DNA of 64,000 nucleotides from Chloroflexota bacterium (GTDB lineage Bacteria > Chloroflexota > Anaerolineae > Anaerolineales > Villigracilaceae): positions 34,703 through 98,702 of the forward strand of contig JAIOAU010000009.1 of the NCBI GenBank assembly GCA_019873655.1. The letters are read 5' to 3'. Below, piece by piece: positions 52,924 through 61,054 of this stretch (positions within the stretch are counted from its first letter, which is position 1; every line of letters starts with the position of its first letter). The position numbers and the translations under genes were made by a program. The notes under the pieces are model-generated. The model saw only the letters and a program-made list of their open reading frames with translations, was not told the DNA's origin and did no database searches.

Positions 52924-54336
52924 TTAGCGGTTGAAGATCGCGGTCAGATCGGCTTCCAGGGTCTCGATCTCGCGCTGGAGATCGAGGTCCGGGGTGTTGC
53001 CCATCAGGTCGCCAAAGGTCTGGATGCGGGCCCAGCCCTCGTTCCAGTTGGGCATGTAGCCCTCGGCGCTCGGGACATCCGGGTACGCCAGACCAGCCAG
53101 AATCGGATCCCAACTGGTCACGAACGGATACTGAGCGGACTTGGCATCCAGGAACGGCTGCTGATAATCGGGCAGGGCCGGGAAGCCGCCGTAGGCCGCC
53201 GGCAGGTCGCCGTGACCCACCACCAGGTACTCGGTGCCGACCGGGCCGATGAGGAAGGCCAGGACTTCGAAGGCCTCTTCAGGATGCTGCGTGCCCTTCC
53301 AGATGCGGAAGGTGTCGGCATCGACGCGGCTGTGGACCTGTCCATCCGCCGAGACCGGGATGACACCCAGCTGGAACTCGTTGCCGGCCGCAGCGAAGTC
53401 GCCCAAGCAGCAGGTGTACCACAGCATGGTGACGGTCATGGCAATCTTGCCGCTGGCGAAGGTGTTGCCAGAGCCAAATTCGGGGCTGCCCGCCACAGAG
53501 GCGTTCGGGATGAAGGGCTGATCACCCCAGATGCCGTCATAGTACCAGGCCCAGGCCTCTTTCCACGAATCGGGAATGGCCGCCTGATAGTTGCCCGGCT
53601 CGCCCGTGTAGTACGACGGGGTGCCATGGAAGGCGCCGATGTAGGACGGGTGACCAGACCAGGTCGGGTGGAAGCCGTACTGGACGATCTGATTGCGGTC
53701 GAAGTCCGGCGACAGAGCGTTATTGCCGTTGGCGTCGATGGTCAGCATGCGGGCCACCAGGGTAAAGGTGTCCCAGTTCCACTCCACCTCGGTGCCGTCA
53801 GGCATGACGTACTTCTCGCCGTAAGCAGCGGGCGGGTAATTCAGGCCGGCCTCATCGAACATCTGCGGGATGTAGAAGACGGCCGCCGGGAAGACCAGGA
53901 AGGGCAGACCCACCTGACCCTCTTCGGTCTGGTACATGTCGATCAGCGCCGGGTCATACGCGGTGAGATCGAAACCGCTCTTCTGGATGTAGGGGGTCAG
54001 TTCAAGCCACTGGCCATAGAAGGCGTTCGAGCCAGCCCAACCCACCGGGCCGATCACGTCCGGGCCTTGATTGGCGGCAATCTGAGTCGCCAAGGTATCG
54101 CGAGCGCTGTCGTAGGGGACGACTTCCAACACCAGTTCGATGTTGTCATGGGTAGCGTTGAACTCGTCCACCAAAGCCTGCTCGACCTCAACCTGTTGCG
54201 GGTCGGTGCCCGTCCCCAGGCCAACGAACCAGCGGATCTGGACAGGGCCGCCGCCGGCGCCTTTGCAGGCTGTCAGGGCCATCGAAAGAACCAGCACGAC
54301 GGCCATCAGAGCAAACAGTTGCTTCTTCATGGTCAT
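52924..54336 (-). CDS. Sugar-binding lipoprotein of ABC transporter
   Basis: A 470-aa solute-binding protein (family 1). MTMKKQLFALMAVVLVLSMALTAC gives a lipoprotein signal with lipobox LTAC. QIRWFVGLGTGTDPQQVEVEQ starts the mature fold; ATQIAANQGPDVIGPVG and EEAFEVLAFLIGPVG fit the sugar-binding group. Many aromatic residues (for example WAWYYDGIWG) suit oligosaccharide stacking. GAGGAG lies just before the ATG. It is the first transport gene after the lacI-type regulator. Confidence 0.93.
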   Translation of the reverse strand: MTMKKQLFALMAVVLVLSMALTACKGAGGGPVQIRWFVGLGTGTDPQQVEVEQALVDEFNATHDNIELVLEVVPYDSARDTLATQIAANQGPDVIGPVGWAGSNAFYGQWLELTPYIQKSGFDLTAYDPALIDMYQTEEGQVGLPFLVFPAAVFYIPQMFDEAGLNYPPAAYGEKYVMPDGTEVEWNWDTFTLVARMLTIDANGNNALSPDFDRNQIVQYGFHPTWSGHPSYIGAFHGTPSYYTGEPGNYQAAIPDSWKEAWAWYYDGIWGDQPFIPNASVAGSPEFGSGNTFASGKIAMTVTMLWYTCCLGDFAAAGNEFQLGVIPVSADGQVHSRVDADTFRIWKGTQHPEEAFEVLAFLIGPVGTEYLVVGHGDLPAAYGGFPALPDYQQPFLDAKSAQYPFVTSWDPILAGLAYPDVPSAEGYMPNWNEGWARIQTFGDLMGNTPDLDLQREIETLEADLTAIFNR

Positions 54337-54426
54337 TCTTCTCCTCGAGTGATTTTCTGGAAAGGAACATACTTACAGACAGACATGGAACAGAGAGCAG
54401 ACATTTCTTTCAGGCGATCACCTCCT

Positions 54427-55452
54427 TCACTGGGATTCGTTGCAACCACAAGATTGTCGAATGACAATCTCGGTTGGCAAGAGCGTCATCGGATCGGCCG
54501 GTTCCCCCTGAAGCAATTTGAACATTTGGAGCCCAGCCATCCGACCGACTTCTTCGGTAGGGGCGCGCACGGTTGTCAAGGGAAGAGGCAAAATGCAAGA
54601 AAAATGCTGATCATCGAAGCCGACCACCGAAACCGCCTCTGGGACGGGAATGTCGGCGTCGTGCAAGGCGCGGATGACGCCCAGGGCCGAGTCGTCGTCG
54701 CTGGCGAACACGGCGTCGAAGTCCGGGTGGTTGTTCGCCAGGAAAGCGCTCATCTCCTGGTAGGTCACCTCGCGGTCGAATTCGCCGCGGATGATGAGCC
54801 GCGGGTCATAGGGAATGCCGTGCGCTTCCAGCGAGGCTTTGTAGCCAAGTTCGCGCCAGTGAGAGTCCTCATGATTTTCCAGGCCGCGCGTGAACATAAT
54901 ACGCCGCCTCCCATGAACTTCGATCAGATGATCGACGATCTTGCGGGAAGCGGCCTTGTTTTCGATGGTCACGTAGGGGACATTCAAATAAGGCGGCGGG
55001 GTGCGATGGACCAGCACCATCGGGAAATTCATGCGGTACCACTGCGCCAGTTGTTCCTCCTGCAGGGCATCGGCAAAGACGACCACCCCATCCGTGTTGT
55101 GCGGCCCTACCGGAGGCGGATAGTCCTTGCGCAGGTCGGCGCGATACGTCGCCACAAGGAGGTTGTGATTGTTCTCCGCCACCACCCTTTCCAGGCCGCT
55201 CAACAACGGCGTGAAGAAATCATAATTGATGGTGGTCAAGAGCAAACCAATCGAGCGGGTCTTACGGGTGGCCAGATGACGGGCGGCCGCATGCGGAACA
55301 TAATTCAACTCCGCCATCACCTTGCTGATGCGCTCGGCCACCTCAGGAGAAACCGGCGCGTTGCGGTTAATGTAACGGCTGACCGTCGCCACCGATACAT
55401 CGGCCTGGCGGGCAACGTCACGGATGGTAATCGAATGCGATTTTCGGGTCAT
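54427..55452 (-). CDS. LacI-family transcription regulator
   Basis: A 341-aa repressor. The helix-turn-helix ITIRDVARQADVSVATVSRYIN lies at residues 8-29, with the hinge AARHLATRKTRSIGLLL, then a periplasmic-binding-like ligand domain with GVVVFADAL and AVFASDDDSALGVIRAL. It is the first gene of the minus-strand sugar run. The GTAACCGGTTAC palindromes directly upstream of its own start are a probable operator, so it is likely autoregulated. Confidence 0.94.
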   Translation of the reverse strand: MTRKSHSITIRDVARQADVSVATVSRYINRNAPVSPEVAERISKVMAELNYVPHAAARHLATRKTRSIGLLLTTINYDFFTPLLSGLERVVAENNHNLLVATYRADLRKDYPPPVGPHNTDGVVVFADALQEEQLAQWYRMNFPMVLVHRTPPPYLNVPYVTIENKAASRKIVDHLIEVHGRRRIMFTRGLENHEDSHWRELGYKASLEAHGIPYDPRLIIRGEFDREVTYQEMSAFLANNHPDFDAVFASDDDSALGVIRALHDADIPVPEAVSVVGFDDQHFSCILPLPLTTVRAPTEEVGRMAGLQMFKLLQGEPADPMTLLPTEIVIRQSCGCNESQ

Positions 55453-55469
55453 CGGGGCGATTTTTGTGG

Positions 55470-55492
55470 AACCGGTTACAGTAACCGGTTAC
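55470..55492 (-). promoter_or_regulatory. LacI-type operator
   Basis: A perfect 12-bp palindrome GTAACCGGTTAC (55481-55492) follows a second AACCGGTTAC (55470-55479); together AACCGGTTAC-A-GTAACCGGTT is a longer inverted repeat. It covers the transcription start predicted from the adjacent promoter. Central CG symmetry is typical of LacI-family sites. Confidence 0.75.
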
Positions 55493-55521
55493 ATTATTAC
55501 ATAACTGCGAGGCAGAGTCAA
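55493..55521 (-). promoter_or_regulatory. Promoter of lacI/sugar operon
   Basis: On the minus strand TTGACT (55516-55521), 17-bp spacer, AATAAT (55493-55498), directly upstream of the operator. Confidence 0.65.
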
Positions 55522-55618
55522 TAGCCAATATCTTAAAATTCTTCCCGCGGTCCAATTGGAGTAAAATAGACCTGCAGGACATCGAGAACGCCTCTCTCCC
55601 CCACGAAAGGAGCCCGTT

Positions 55619-56020
55619 ATGCAACTGCGCTGCACTTACTGTCAGACCATGTTCGCCCTCAGCCGCGACGAGATGCTCGCCGCGCTCGACCATCTCGAAG
55701 AGCAAAAACTCAAATACTACGACGCCCATTGCCCCAAATGCCGCCGCGCCAACCGCGTCGACCGTTCGAAGTTGGAATTGGCCTATCCGAACTGGAAAGC
55801 CGATCTGAAGGCGCTGGCCAAACAGGCCGCCGCGCTCCCCCAAACCGCAGCCGAGGCAGAGACGCCCTCCGCCAAACCAGCCGCCCCCAAGCCCGCGGCC
55901 GCCAAGAGCAAAAGCGCCCCGGCGACGAAGAAACCGGCCGCCTCCAAGAGCAGCGGGAGCGCCGCAGCCAAAAAGCCGGCCCCTTCGACCAAACCCAAAC
56001 CGGCAGCCAAATCGAAATGA
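55619..56020 (+). CDS. Zinc-ribbon protein with Ala/Lys/Pro-rich tail
   Basis: A 133-aa protein. Four cysteines, C5/C8 and C38/C41 (CTYC and CPKC), form a zinc ribbon in residues 1-55. From residue 75 on it is nearly all Ala, Lys, Pro and Ser (KPAAPKPAAAKSKSAP), like histone-H1-type or Hc1-like tails. AAAGGAG precedes the ATG; a TAAAAT box lies at 55562-55567. The tail suggests nucleic-acid binding; the true role is unknown. Its stop overlaps the start of the HAD gene. Confidence 0.78.
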   Translation: MQLRCTYCQTMFALSRDEMLAALDHLEEQKLKYYDAHCPKCRRANRVDRSKLELAYPNWKADLKALAKQAAALPQTAAEAETPSAKPAAPKPAAAKSKSAPATKKPAASKSSGSAAAKKPAPSTKPKPAAKSK

Positions 56021-56625
56021 CCATCCGAGCCGTTTACATTGACTTCGGCGGCGTCCTCGTCCGCACCGAATTCCAGGCCCCGCGCCAGCACCTGGCCGAC
56101 CGCCTGGGCATGACCTACAAGGACTTGATGCGGGTTGTTTTCGAGAGTCAGACCGCCCGCCAGGCCAGTCTGGGCCTCATCGACGAACAGGCCCACTGGG
56201 AGGCCACCCTGCGCGCCCTCGGCCTGCCCGCCGACGGCCGCCAGGCGCTGACCGACGCCTTCTTCGGCGGCGATGTCGCCGACCGCCGTCTCATCGCCTT
56301 TCTGCGAGATTTGCGTCGGCAGTACAAAGTCGGCCTCATCAGCAACGCCTGGTCGGGGCTGCGCGCCTACATCACCTCGCAGGGATTTGCCGACGCCTTC
56401 GACGAGATGATCATCTCCGCCGAGGTCGGTCTGGTAAAGCCCGACCCCGCCATCTACCATCTCGCCCTCGACCGGCTGGGGGTCCAGCCAGCGGAGGCGG
56501 TGTTCCTCGACGATTTCATCGAAAACGTCGAGGCGGCGCGGGCGGTCGGCATGCACGCCATCCACTTCCAGGACCCGGAAACGGCCCTGGCGGCGTTGAA
56601 ATCGGCCCTCGAAGACCACCGTTGA
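56017..56625 (+). CDS. HAD-superfamily hydrolase
   Basis: A 202-aa protein. Motif I is YIDFGGVLV: nucleophile Asp, but Gly at the second Asp position, as in the YihX/epoxide-hydrolase-like subgroup. Motif II is LISNAWSG, motif III the Lys in GLVKPDPAIY, motif IV FLDDFIENVEAA. Likely a phosphatase for a small phosphorylated metabolite. ATG 56017 overlaps the preceding stop (ATGA); the longer frame from 55729 is a shadow. Confidence 0.9.
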   Translation: MTIRAVYIDFGGVLVRTEFQAPRQHLADRLGMTYKDLMRVVFESQTARQASLGLIDEQAHWEATLRALGLPADGRQALTDAFFGGDVADRRLIAFLRDLRRQYKVGLISNAWSGLRAYITSQGFADAFDEMIISAEVGLVKPDPAIYHLALDRLGVQPAEAVFLDDFIENVEAARAVGMHAIHFQDPETALAALKSALEDHR

Positions 56626-56645
56626 ACCAGGTTCGTGCAGACAGA

Positions 56646-57464
56646 ATGGGCACGCTCTATCTCGTCGCCACGCCGATCGGCAATCTCGAGGACATGAGTC
56701 CGCGCGCCGTGCGCACTCTGCGGGAGGCCGCGCTCATCGCCGCTGAGGACACCCGCCAGACCCGCAAACTGCTGGCCCACTTCGACATTCACACCCCGCT
56801 GACCAGTTACTTCGAACACAACAAATTGAGCAAACTGGAGACGGTCCTGGCCGCCCTGGAAAAGGGCGACGTGGCCCTGGTCTCGGACGCCGGTACGCCG
56901 GCGATCAACGACCCCGGTTACGAACTGGTGCGCGCCGCCCTGGAGGCCGGCCACGCCGTCTGCCCCATTCCGGGGCCGTCCGCGCCGCTGGCGGCGCTGG
57001 CCGCCTCGGGTCTGCCCACCGACGCGTTCCTGTACCTGGGCTACCTGCCGCGCAAATCGTCCGAGCGCCGGGCGCTGGCCCGCGAAGTGGCCGACCTGCC
57101 CTACACCCTGATCTTCCTCGAAGCCCCTCACCGCCTGCGCGCTGCCCTGAGCGACCTGCAAACCGTCCTCGGCGACCGGCGCGTCGCCGTCGCCCGCGAA
57201 TTGACCAAGGTGCACGAACAAATCTGGCGCGGCCGGCTCTCGGAAGCCAGCGCCTACTTCGACCAGAACGAACCTCGCGGCGAATTTACGCTGGTGATAG
57301 AAGGCAAGACCAAACAGAAAGAAAAATGGGGGCGCGACAAAGTGCTACTCGCCCTGCGCCTGGGACTCAAATTGGGGGAAGCGCCCGCCGCCCTCGCCAA
57401 ACGAATCGCCCAGGAAAGCGGCTGGGAACGGCGCGAAGTCTATCAACTGGTCCGTAAAAAATGA
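56646..57464 (+). CDS. rsmI: 16S rRNA 2'-O-ribose methyltransferase
   Basis: A 272-aa SAM enzyme of the tetrapyrrole-methylase fold that modifies C1402 of 16S rRNA. GTLYLVATPIGNLEDMSPRA, IAAEDTRQTRKLL, ALVSDAGTPAINDPGYELV and PIPGPSAPLAAL are diagnostic. ATG 56646 starts at the conserved MGTLYLVATPIGN; a TTG at 56622 would add eight unlikely residues. The last 35 residues form a small helical domain. Confidence 0.95.
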   Translation: MGTLYLVATPIGNLEDMSPRAVRTLREAALIAAEDTRQTRKLLAHFDIHTPLTSYFEHNKLSKLETVLAALEKGDVALVSDAGTPAINDPGYELVRAALEAGHAVCPIPGPSAPLAALAASGLPTDAFLYLGYLPRKSSERRALAREVADLPYTLIFLEAPHRLRAALSDLQTVLGDRRVAVARELTKVHEQIWRGRLSEASAYFDQNEPRGEFTLVIEGKTKQKEKWGRDKVLLALRLGLKLGEAPAALAKRIAQESGWERREVYQLVRKK

Positions 57465-57551
57465 AAAACCGTCCTGCGTAACGAAAGGACAGAACCGACG
57501 ACGGGCCGTTGTTCCCCATCCTGCCGGCCGCGGTCCGTCGGTCGGCCGTCT
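57465..57551. other. Short intergenic region between convergent genes
   Basis: GC-rich with several partial inverted pieces (for example CGGCCG twice), but I see no convincing terminator. Confidence 0.4.
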
Positions 57552-58445
57552 TCAAGATTGCGCCCAGCGCGCATAGGCGGCCTGCGAAAGCAGCCGGCCG
57601 GCGCTCTTCTCGACCGTCACCAGTTCGCCGCACTCGACCCGTCCGCCCAACCCTTGCATCATCTCCGCCAGAGCCGCGTGGGCGTGGACGGCCGGCAACT
57701 TGACGGCGTACACCGTCAGAACGACGAACAGCGGCCGGGGAGATAACACCTGTCGGCAGGCGCGCAGCAATTCGGGCAGCGCCCGATAGACCTCCCAGAC
57801 CTCGCCCTTCGGCCCGCGCCCAAACTTGGGCGGATCCAGCAGGATGCCGTCATAGCGCGCCCCGCGGCGGCCCTCACGCTGGACGAACTTGAGGGCGTCA
57901 TCCACAATCCAGCGAATCGGGCGCTCGGCCAGCCCCGAGAGCGCCGCGTTTTGCCGCGCCCAGGCCACCGATTTCTTCGAGGCGTCCACGTGCGTGACCT
58001 TCGCCCCCGCGGCCGCGCAGGCCAGCGTCGCCAGGCCCGTGTAGCCGAACAGATTCAGCACCCGAATCTCGCCTTTTGCGTCTTGCTGAGCACTGACGAT
58101 CGTTTCGGCCGCCCAATCCCAGTGAGCGGCGCATTCCGGGAAGACGCCCAAATGCCGCCCCGGCGTGGTCATAGCCGTGAAGCGCAGACCGCCGTAACGC
58201 ATCGTCCAGGATTCGGCGATTTTCCTCCTGAATTGCCAATGACCGCCGCTCTCCTCGCCGCTGGGGATGAAGACGGCGTCGGCTGCATCCCAGGTCGCGG
58301 CGGGCAGGCGCGGGGTCCACAACGCCTGCACTTCCGGCCGGACAAAGGTGTAGGGGCCGAAACGCTCCAACTTGCGGCCGTGGCCGCTGTCGAGCAATTC
58401 ATAGTCCTCCCAGCGCGGGGAAGCGAGCAACTGAATCTCGGTCAT
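57552..58445 (-). CDS. Class I SAM-dependent methyltransferase (RlmI/PF10672-like)
   Basis: A 297-aa enzyme. The SAM loop is RVLNLFGYTGLATLACAAAGA, followed by VTHVDASKKSVAWARQN, and the catalytic DPPK motif is LLDPPKFGRG. This matches the Methyltrans_SAM family related to the 23S rRNA cytosine methyltransferase RlmI. The N-terminal 100 residues form a small beta domain instead of a PUA domain. The rRNA target is inferred. Confidence 0.88.
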   Translation of the reverse strand: MTEIQLLASPRWEDYELLDSGHGRKLERFGPYTFVRPEVQALWTPRLPAATWDAADAVFIPSGEESGGHWQFRRKIAESWTMRYGGLRFTAMTTPGRHLGVFPECAAHWDWAAETIVSAQQDAKGEIRVLNLFGYTGLATLACAAAGAKVTHVDASKKSVAWARQNAALSGLAERPIRWIVDDALKFVQREGRRGARYDGILLDPPKFGRGPKGEVWEVYRALPELLRACRQVLSPRPLFVVLTVYAVKLPAVHAHAALAEMMQGLGGRVECGELVTVEKSAGRLLSQAAYARWAQS

Positions 58446-58473
58446 GTCTCCCAGGCTTCGGGCGAGGAGTCCC

Positions 58474-58506
58474 AGAGACCCGGCCTCCCGAAGAGACCGG
58501 GTCTCT
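58474..58506. repeat. 10-bp inverted repeat between methyltransferase and DUF1015 genes
   Basis: AGAGACCCGG (58474-58483) and CCGGGTCTCT (58497-58506) match perfectly with a 13-nt loop. No T run follows on the minus strand. Confidence 0.5.
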
Positions 58507-58537
58507 TCTCTTCAATGTTTGGAGGACGCACGCTTTC

Positions 58538-59857
58538 TCAGACGATCTTGCGCGCCTCCATGTAGAAGCGCTTCTCTTTGGCCTCGCCCATCGAGAAGGT
58601 CTTGCGCGGCAGGGCGCCGTCCAGAATGACTGTCTTGAACAGGTCGGACTTGGCCATGCCCGGCACATAGAAACCGGCGTTGCCGGGCTGCGCGCCCAAT
58701 TGACAGACGACGTCCTCGCCGTGCACGTAGTCGATTTTCTCTGCCCCGCCTTCCTTCATGAATCCGTCCAGGAAGGTCTGCAGCGTGCCGACCGGCAGGT
58801 TGGAGGTCGGGCGGGGAATCTCGACCACGCCGAAGGTCTTCCCCTCCCCGCCGCCGATCAGGCCGACCAGTTGGGCCGGGCCGGTCTGCTCGTCGACGCG
58901 GCGAATCATCATCTCGGCCGTCGGCACGGGGATGTAGGTACAGCCCTCCAGCGCCTGGCGCATGGCCGAAAGCAGATCGCGCTTCAAGCCGAACAGGACG
59001 CGGTGAATCGGCTCGAATTCCAGCCCCTCATCGTGGACGTTTTCGATTTCGACCAGCGCGTAGCGGGCGGGATGGTCGAGGCCGACTTCGGGCTTCATCC
59101 GCTCCCAGACGGCCTTGGCCGTGGCGAGGGAGTGATTGCCATCGCCCATCGCAAAGAGCAGGACGGGCCTTTCCTGCCCGACGCCGTACTTGGCGGCGAA
59201 GACCTCCGGCCTGGCCAGGTCGCGCAGGGCGGCGATCACCTGGTCTTCGAGCGCCGCGTCGACCGCATAGCCGCGCAGGTGGCCGGAGCCAAGCATCAGG
59301 TCGAAGTCGTAGAGTTTCTGCAAGGCCTGCTTGCGGGCCGCCAGCGGTTCGATGACCGTCCGCGCCGGGTCGTCGATCAGGACCAGGATGTGAGGCAGTT
59401 CGAGCGCCGCGCCGCTGCGGATTTTCATGCGCGGGGGCAGGCGTTCGACGATCGTCCCCTCGGTCGCCCGAATCAGGCTGGTGGAGCCTTTGGTGTAGTC
59501 GTAGTGCTCCAGGTCCAGGCAGAGCATCAGGCCATGACGGGTCTTGCCCAGCGCCGTCCGCTCGACCAGAATCAAGCCCTCATGCATCTGGAAGATGTCG
59601 CCCTCCAGATAGGCGTGCATGGTGTTCTGAATCGAGCGGATGCGCTCCTCCTCGCCGGGCTTTTCGAGATAGACCTCGGGAAAGATGAGATGGTAGGTAG
59701 AGGGCGCGTCGCCGACGATGGCTTCCACCTCCTGCCAGTATTCGGGCTGGGAGGTGAACTGGTCGCAGGCGATGACCGCCCATTTGGTCAGATCGATGCC
59801 CGCTTTGGGCAAATAGACTTGCGGGATTTGGACGCCGATATCTTCGTAGGTTTTCAT
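58538..59857 (-). CDS. DUF1015 family protein
   Basis: A 439-aa cytosolic protein. IPQVYLPKAGIDLTKWAVIACDQFTSQPEYW and FAMGDGNHSLATAKAVWE are characteristic of DUF1015. The biochemical role is unknown. In other genomes DUF1015 genes are often neighbours of serA and serC, as here, where serA lies directly upstream on the same strand and serC 2 kb away. A role in serine metabolism is therefore plausible. Confidence 0.88.
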   Translation of the reverse strand: MKTYEDIGVQIPQVYLPKAGIDLTKWAVIACDQFTSQPEYWQEVEAIVGDAPSTYHLIFPEVYLEKPGEEERIRSIQNTMHAYLEGDIFQMHEGLILVERTALGKTRHGLMLCLDLEHYDYTKGSTSLIRATEGTIVERLPPRMKIRSGAALELPHILVLIDDPARTVIEPLAARKQALQKLYDFDLMLGSGHLRGYAVDAALEDQVIAALRDLARPEVFAAKYGVGQERPVLLFAMGDGNHSLATAKAVWERMKPEVGLDHPARYALVEIENVHDEGLEFEPIHRVLFGLKRDLLSAMRQALEGCTYIPVPTAEMMIRRVDEQTGPAQLVGLIGGGEGKTFGVVEIPRPTSNLPVGTLQTFLDGFMKEGGAEKIDYVHGEDVVCQLGAQPGNAGFYVPGMAKSDLFKTVILDGALPRKTFSMGEAKEKRFYMEARKIV

Positions 59858-59998
59858 GTTTTCCTGAATCGAATCGCACGAATGACACGAAGGCTTTTAT
59901 TCCTGAGGTTTCCGTCGCGACCCTTCGTGCCCTGGGATTTGGAGTCCGAAGTCCGGAGTCCGAAGTCTGGAGACTTCGGACTCCGGAACCCTGTGTGG
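59858..59998. repeat. Repeat-rich spacer between serA and DUF1015
   Basis: The right part holds GGAGTCCGAAGT twice in direct order (59941-59952, 59955-59966) and once inverted (59973-59984). Positions 59953-59968 and 59971-59986 form a perfect 16-bp hairpin. The left part has CACGAATGACACGAAGG and CCCTTCGTG, similar to the element at 32802. Confidence 0.65.
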
Positions 59999-60901
59999 TT
60001 AGTGGCTTTTCGCGAACTCGATCAACTTCTCGGCCACCTCGGCCCCGACGCGCGCCTGGGCCTCCTTGGTCGCCGCGCCGATGTGCGGCGAGCAGATGAC
60101 GTTGTCGAGTTTGACCAGTTTCCAATCGGTGGGCGGCTCCTCGGCGAAGACGTCCAGCGCCGCGCCGGCGACCTTGCCGCTGGTCAGGGCCTCGTAGAGG
60201 GCCTCCTCGTCCACGATACCGCCGCGGGCGCAGTTGACGAGGTACACGCCGGTCTTCATCTTCTCGAACTGTGCCTTGCCGATCATGCCCGCCGATTCTT
60301 TCGTCTTCGGCAGGTGCAGACTGATGTAGTCGGACTGCGCCAGCAGTTCATCCAGGCTGACCATCTGGACGCCCGGCGTTTCTTTGACGTAGGGGTCGTA
60401 AGCGATGACCTTCATGCCCAGCGCCAGGGCGCGTTTGGCGACTTCCTTGCCGATGTTGCCGACGCCGATCAGGCCGAGGGTCTTGCCGCCCAATTCGGTG
60501 CCTTCGAACGCCTTTTTCTCCCATTTTTCGGCCTTCATCGTCTCGGTCGCCTTGTAGATCGAGCGCGCCAGGGCGAACATGAATCCGATGGCCAGTTCGG
60601 CCACCGAGGCCGAGGAGGCCTGCGGCGTGTTCATGACGGTGATGCCCTTCGAGCGAGCGTAGTCGGCGTCGATGTTGTCCAGGCCGACGCCGCCGCGCAC
60701 GATGACCTTCAGGTTCGGGCAAACGTCAATCAGCGGCTGGCGGATCTTGGTCCGCGAGCGCACCACGCAGCCGTCGTAGTTCGGCAGGACGGTCATCAAT
60801 TCTTCGGGGGTGATTTCGAAGTTGGTGTCCACCGTCAGTCCGGCGGCGCGCATCTTCTCGATGGCTTCGGCTTCGGTCTTGTCGCAAACGAGAATTTTCA
60901 T
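59999..60901 (-). CDS. serA: D-3-phosphoglycerate dehydrogenase, short form
   Basis: A 300-aa NAD-dependent enzyme that oxidises 3-phosphoglycerate, the first step of serine synthesis. VGLDNIDADYARSKGITVMNTP, the NAD loop LGLIGVGNIGKEVAKRA, ARGGIVDEEALYEAL and catalytic His in VICSPHIGAATKEAQ are all present. It lacks the C-terminal ACT regulatory domain of the long form, so serine feedback may be absent or indirect. AGGAG lies 7 nt before the ATG. A strong promoter and structured leader lie upstream. Confidence 0.94.
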   Translation of the reverse strand: MKILVCDKTEAEAIEKMRAAGLTVDTNFEITPEELMTVLPNYDGCVVRSRTKIRQPLIDVCPNLKVIVRGGVGLDNIDADYARSKGITVMNTPQASSASVAELAIGFMFALARSIYKATETMKAEKWEKKAFEGTELGGKTLGLIGVGNIGKEVAKRALALGMKVIAYDPYVKETPGVQMVSLDELLAQSDYISLHLPKTKESAGMIGKAQFEKMKTGVYLVNCARGGIVDEEALYEALTSGKVAGAALDVFAEEPPTDWKLVKLDNVICSPHIGAATKEAQARVGAEVAEKLIEFAKSH

Positions 60902-60929
60902 GGGTCACTCCTCTCTGGAAAAATTAATG

Positions 60930-60966
60930 ACCGGAAGCGCCGGGTCGCACGCCCGCATCTTCCGGT
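60930..60966 (-). promoter_or_regulatory. Hairpin in serA leader, possible attenuator
   Basis: ACCGGAAG (60930-60937) pairs with CTTCCGGT (60959-60966), with a smaller inner GGG/CCC pairing. On the minus strand it is followed by CATTAATTTTTCC, a terminator-like pattern inside the leader, just before the ribosome site. Confidence 0.45.
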
Positions 60967-60996
60967 ACGATCAACACAGTCCGTTCCACAATTTCG

Positions 60997-61024
60997 ATTG
61001 TAACATGCCCAAAATCCTTGTCAA
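60997..61024 (-). promoter_or_regulatory. Promoter of serA
   Basis: On the minus strand TTGACA (61019-61024), 16-bp spacer, TACAAT (60997-61002). This predicts a leader of about 90 nt. Confidence 0.75.
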
Positions 61025-61054
61025 CTGATTTCCATCCTATGCGGGCTGTGCCGA

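Noticed and set aside
52873..55524. 883-codon open frame on the plus strand
   Set aside because: It is antisense to the binding-protein and lacI genes, which have clear domains; long antisense frames are expected at this GC content.
58700..61003. 767-codon open frame on the plus strand
   Set aside because: It runs antisense through DUF1015 and serA and has no recognisable domain.
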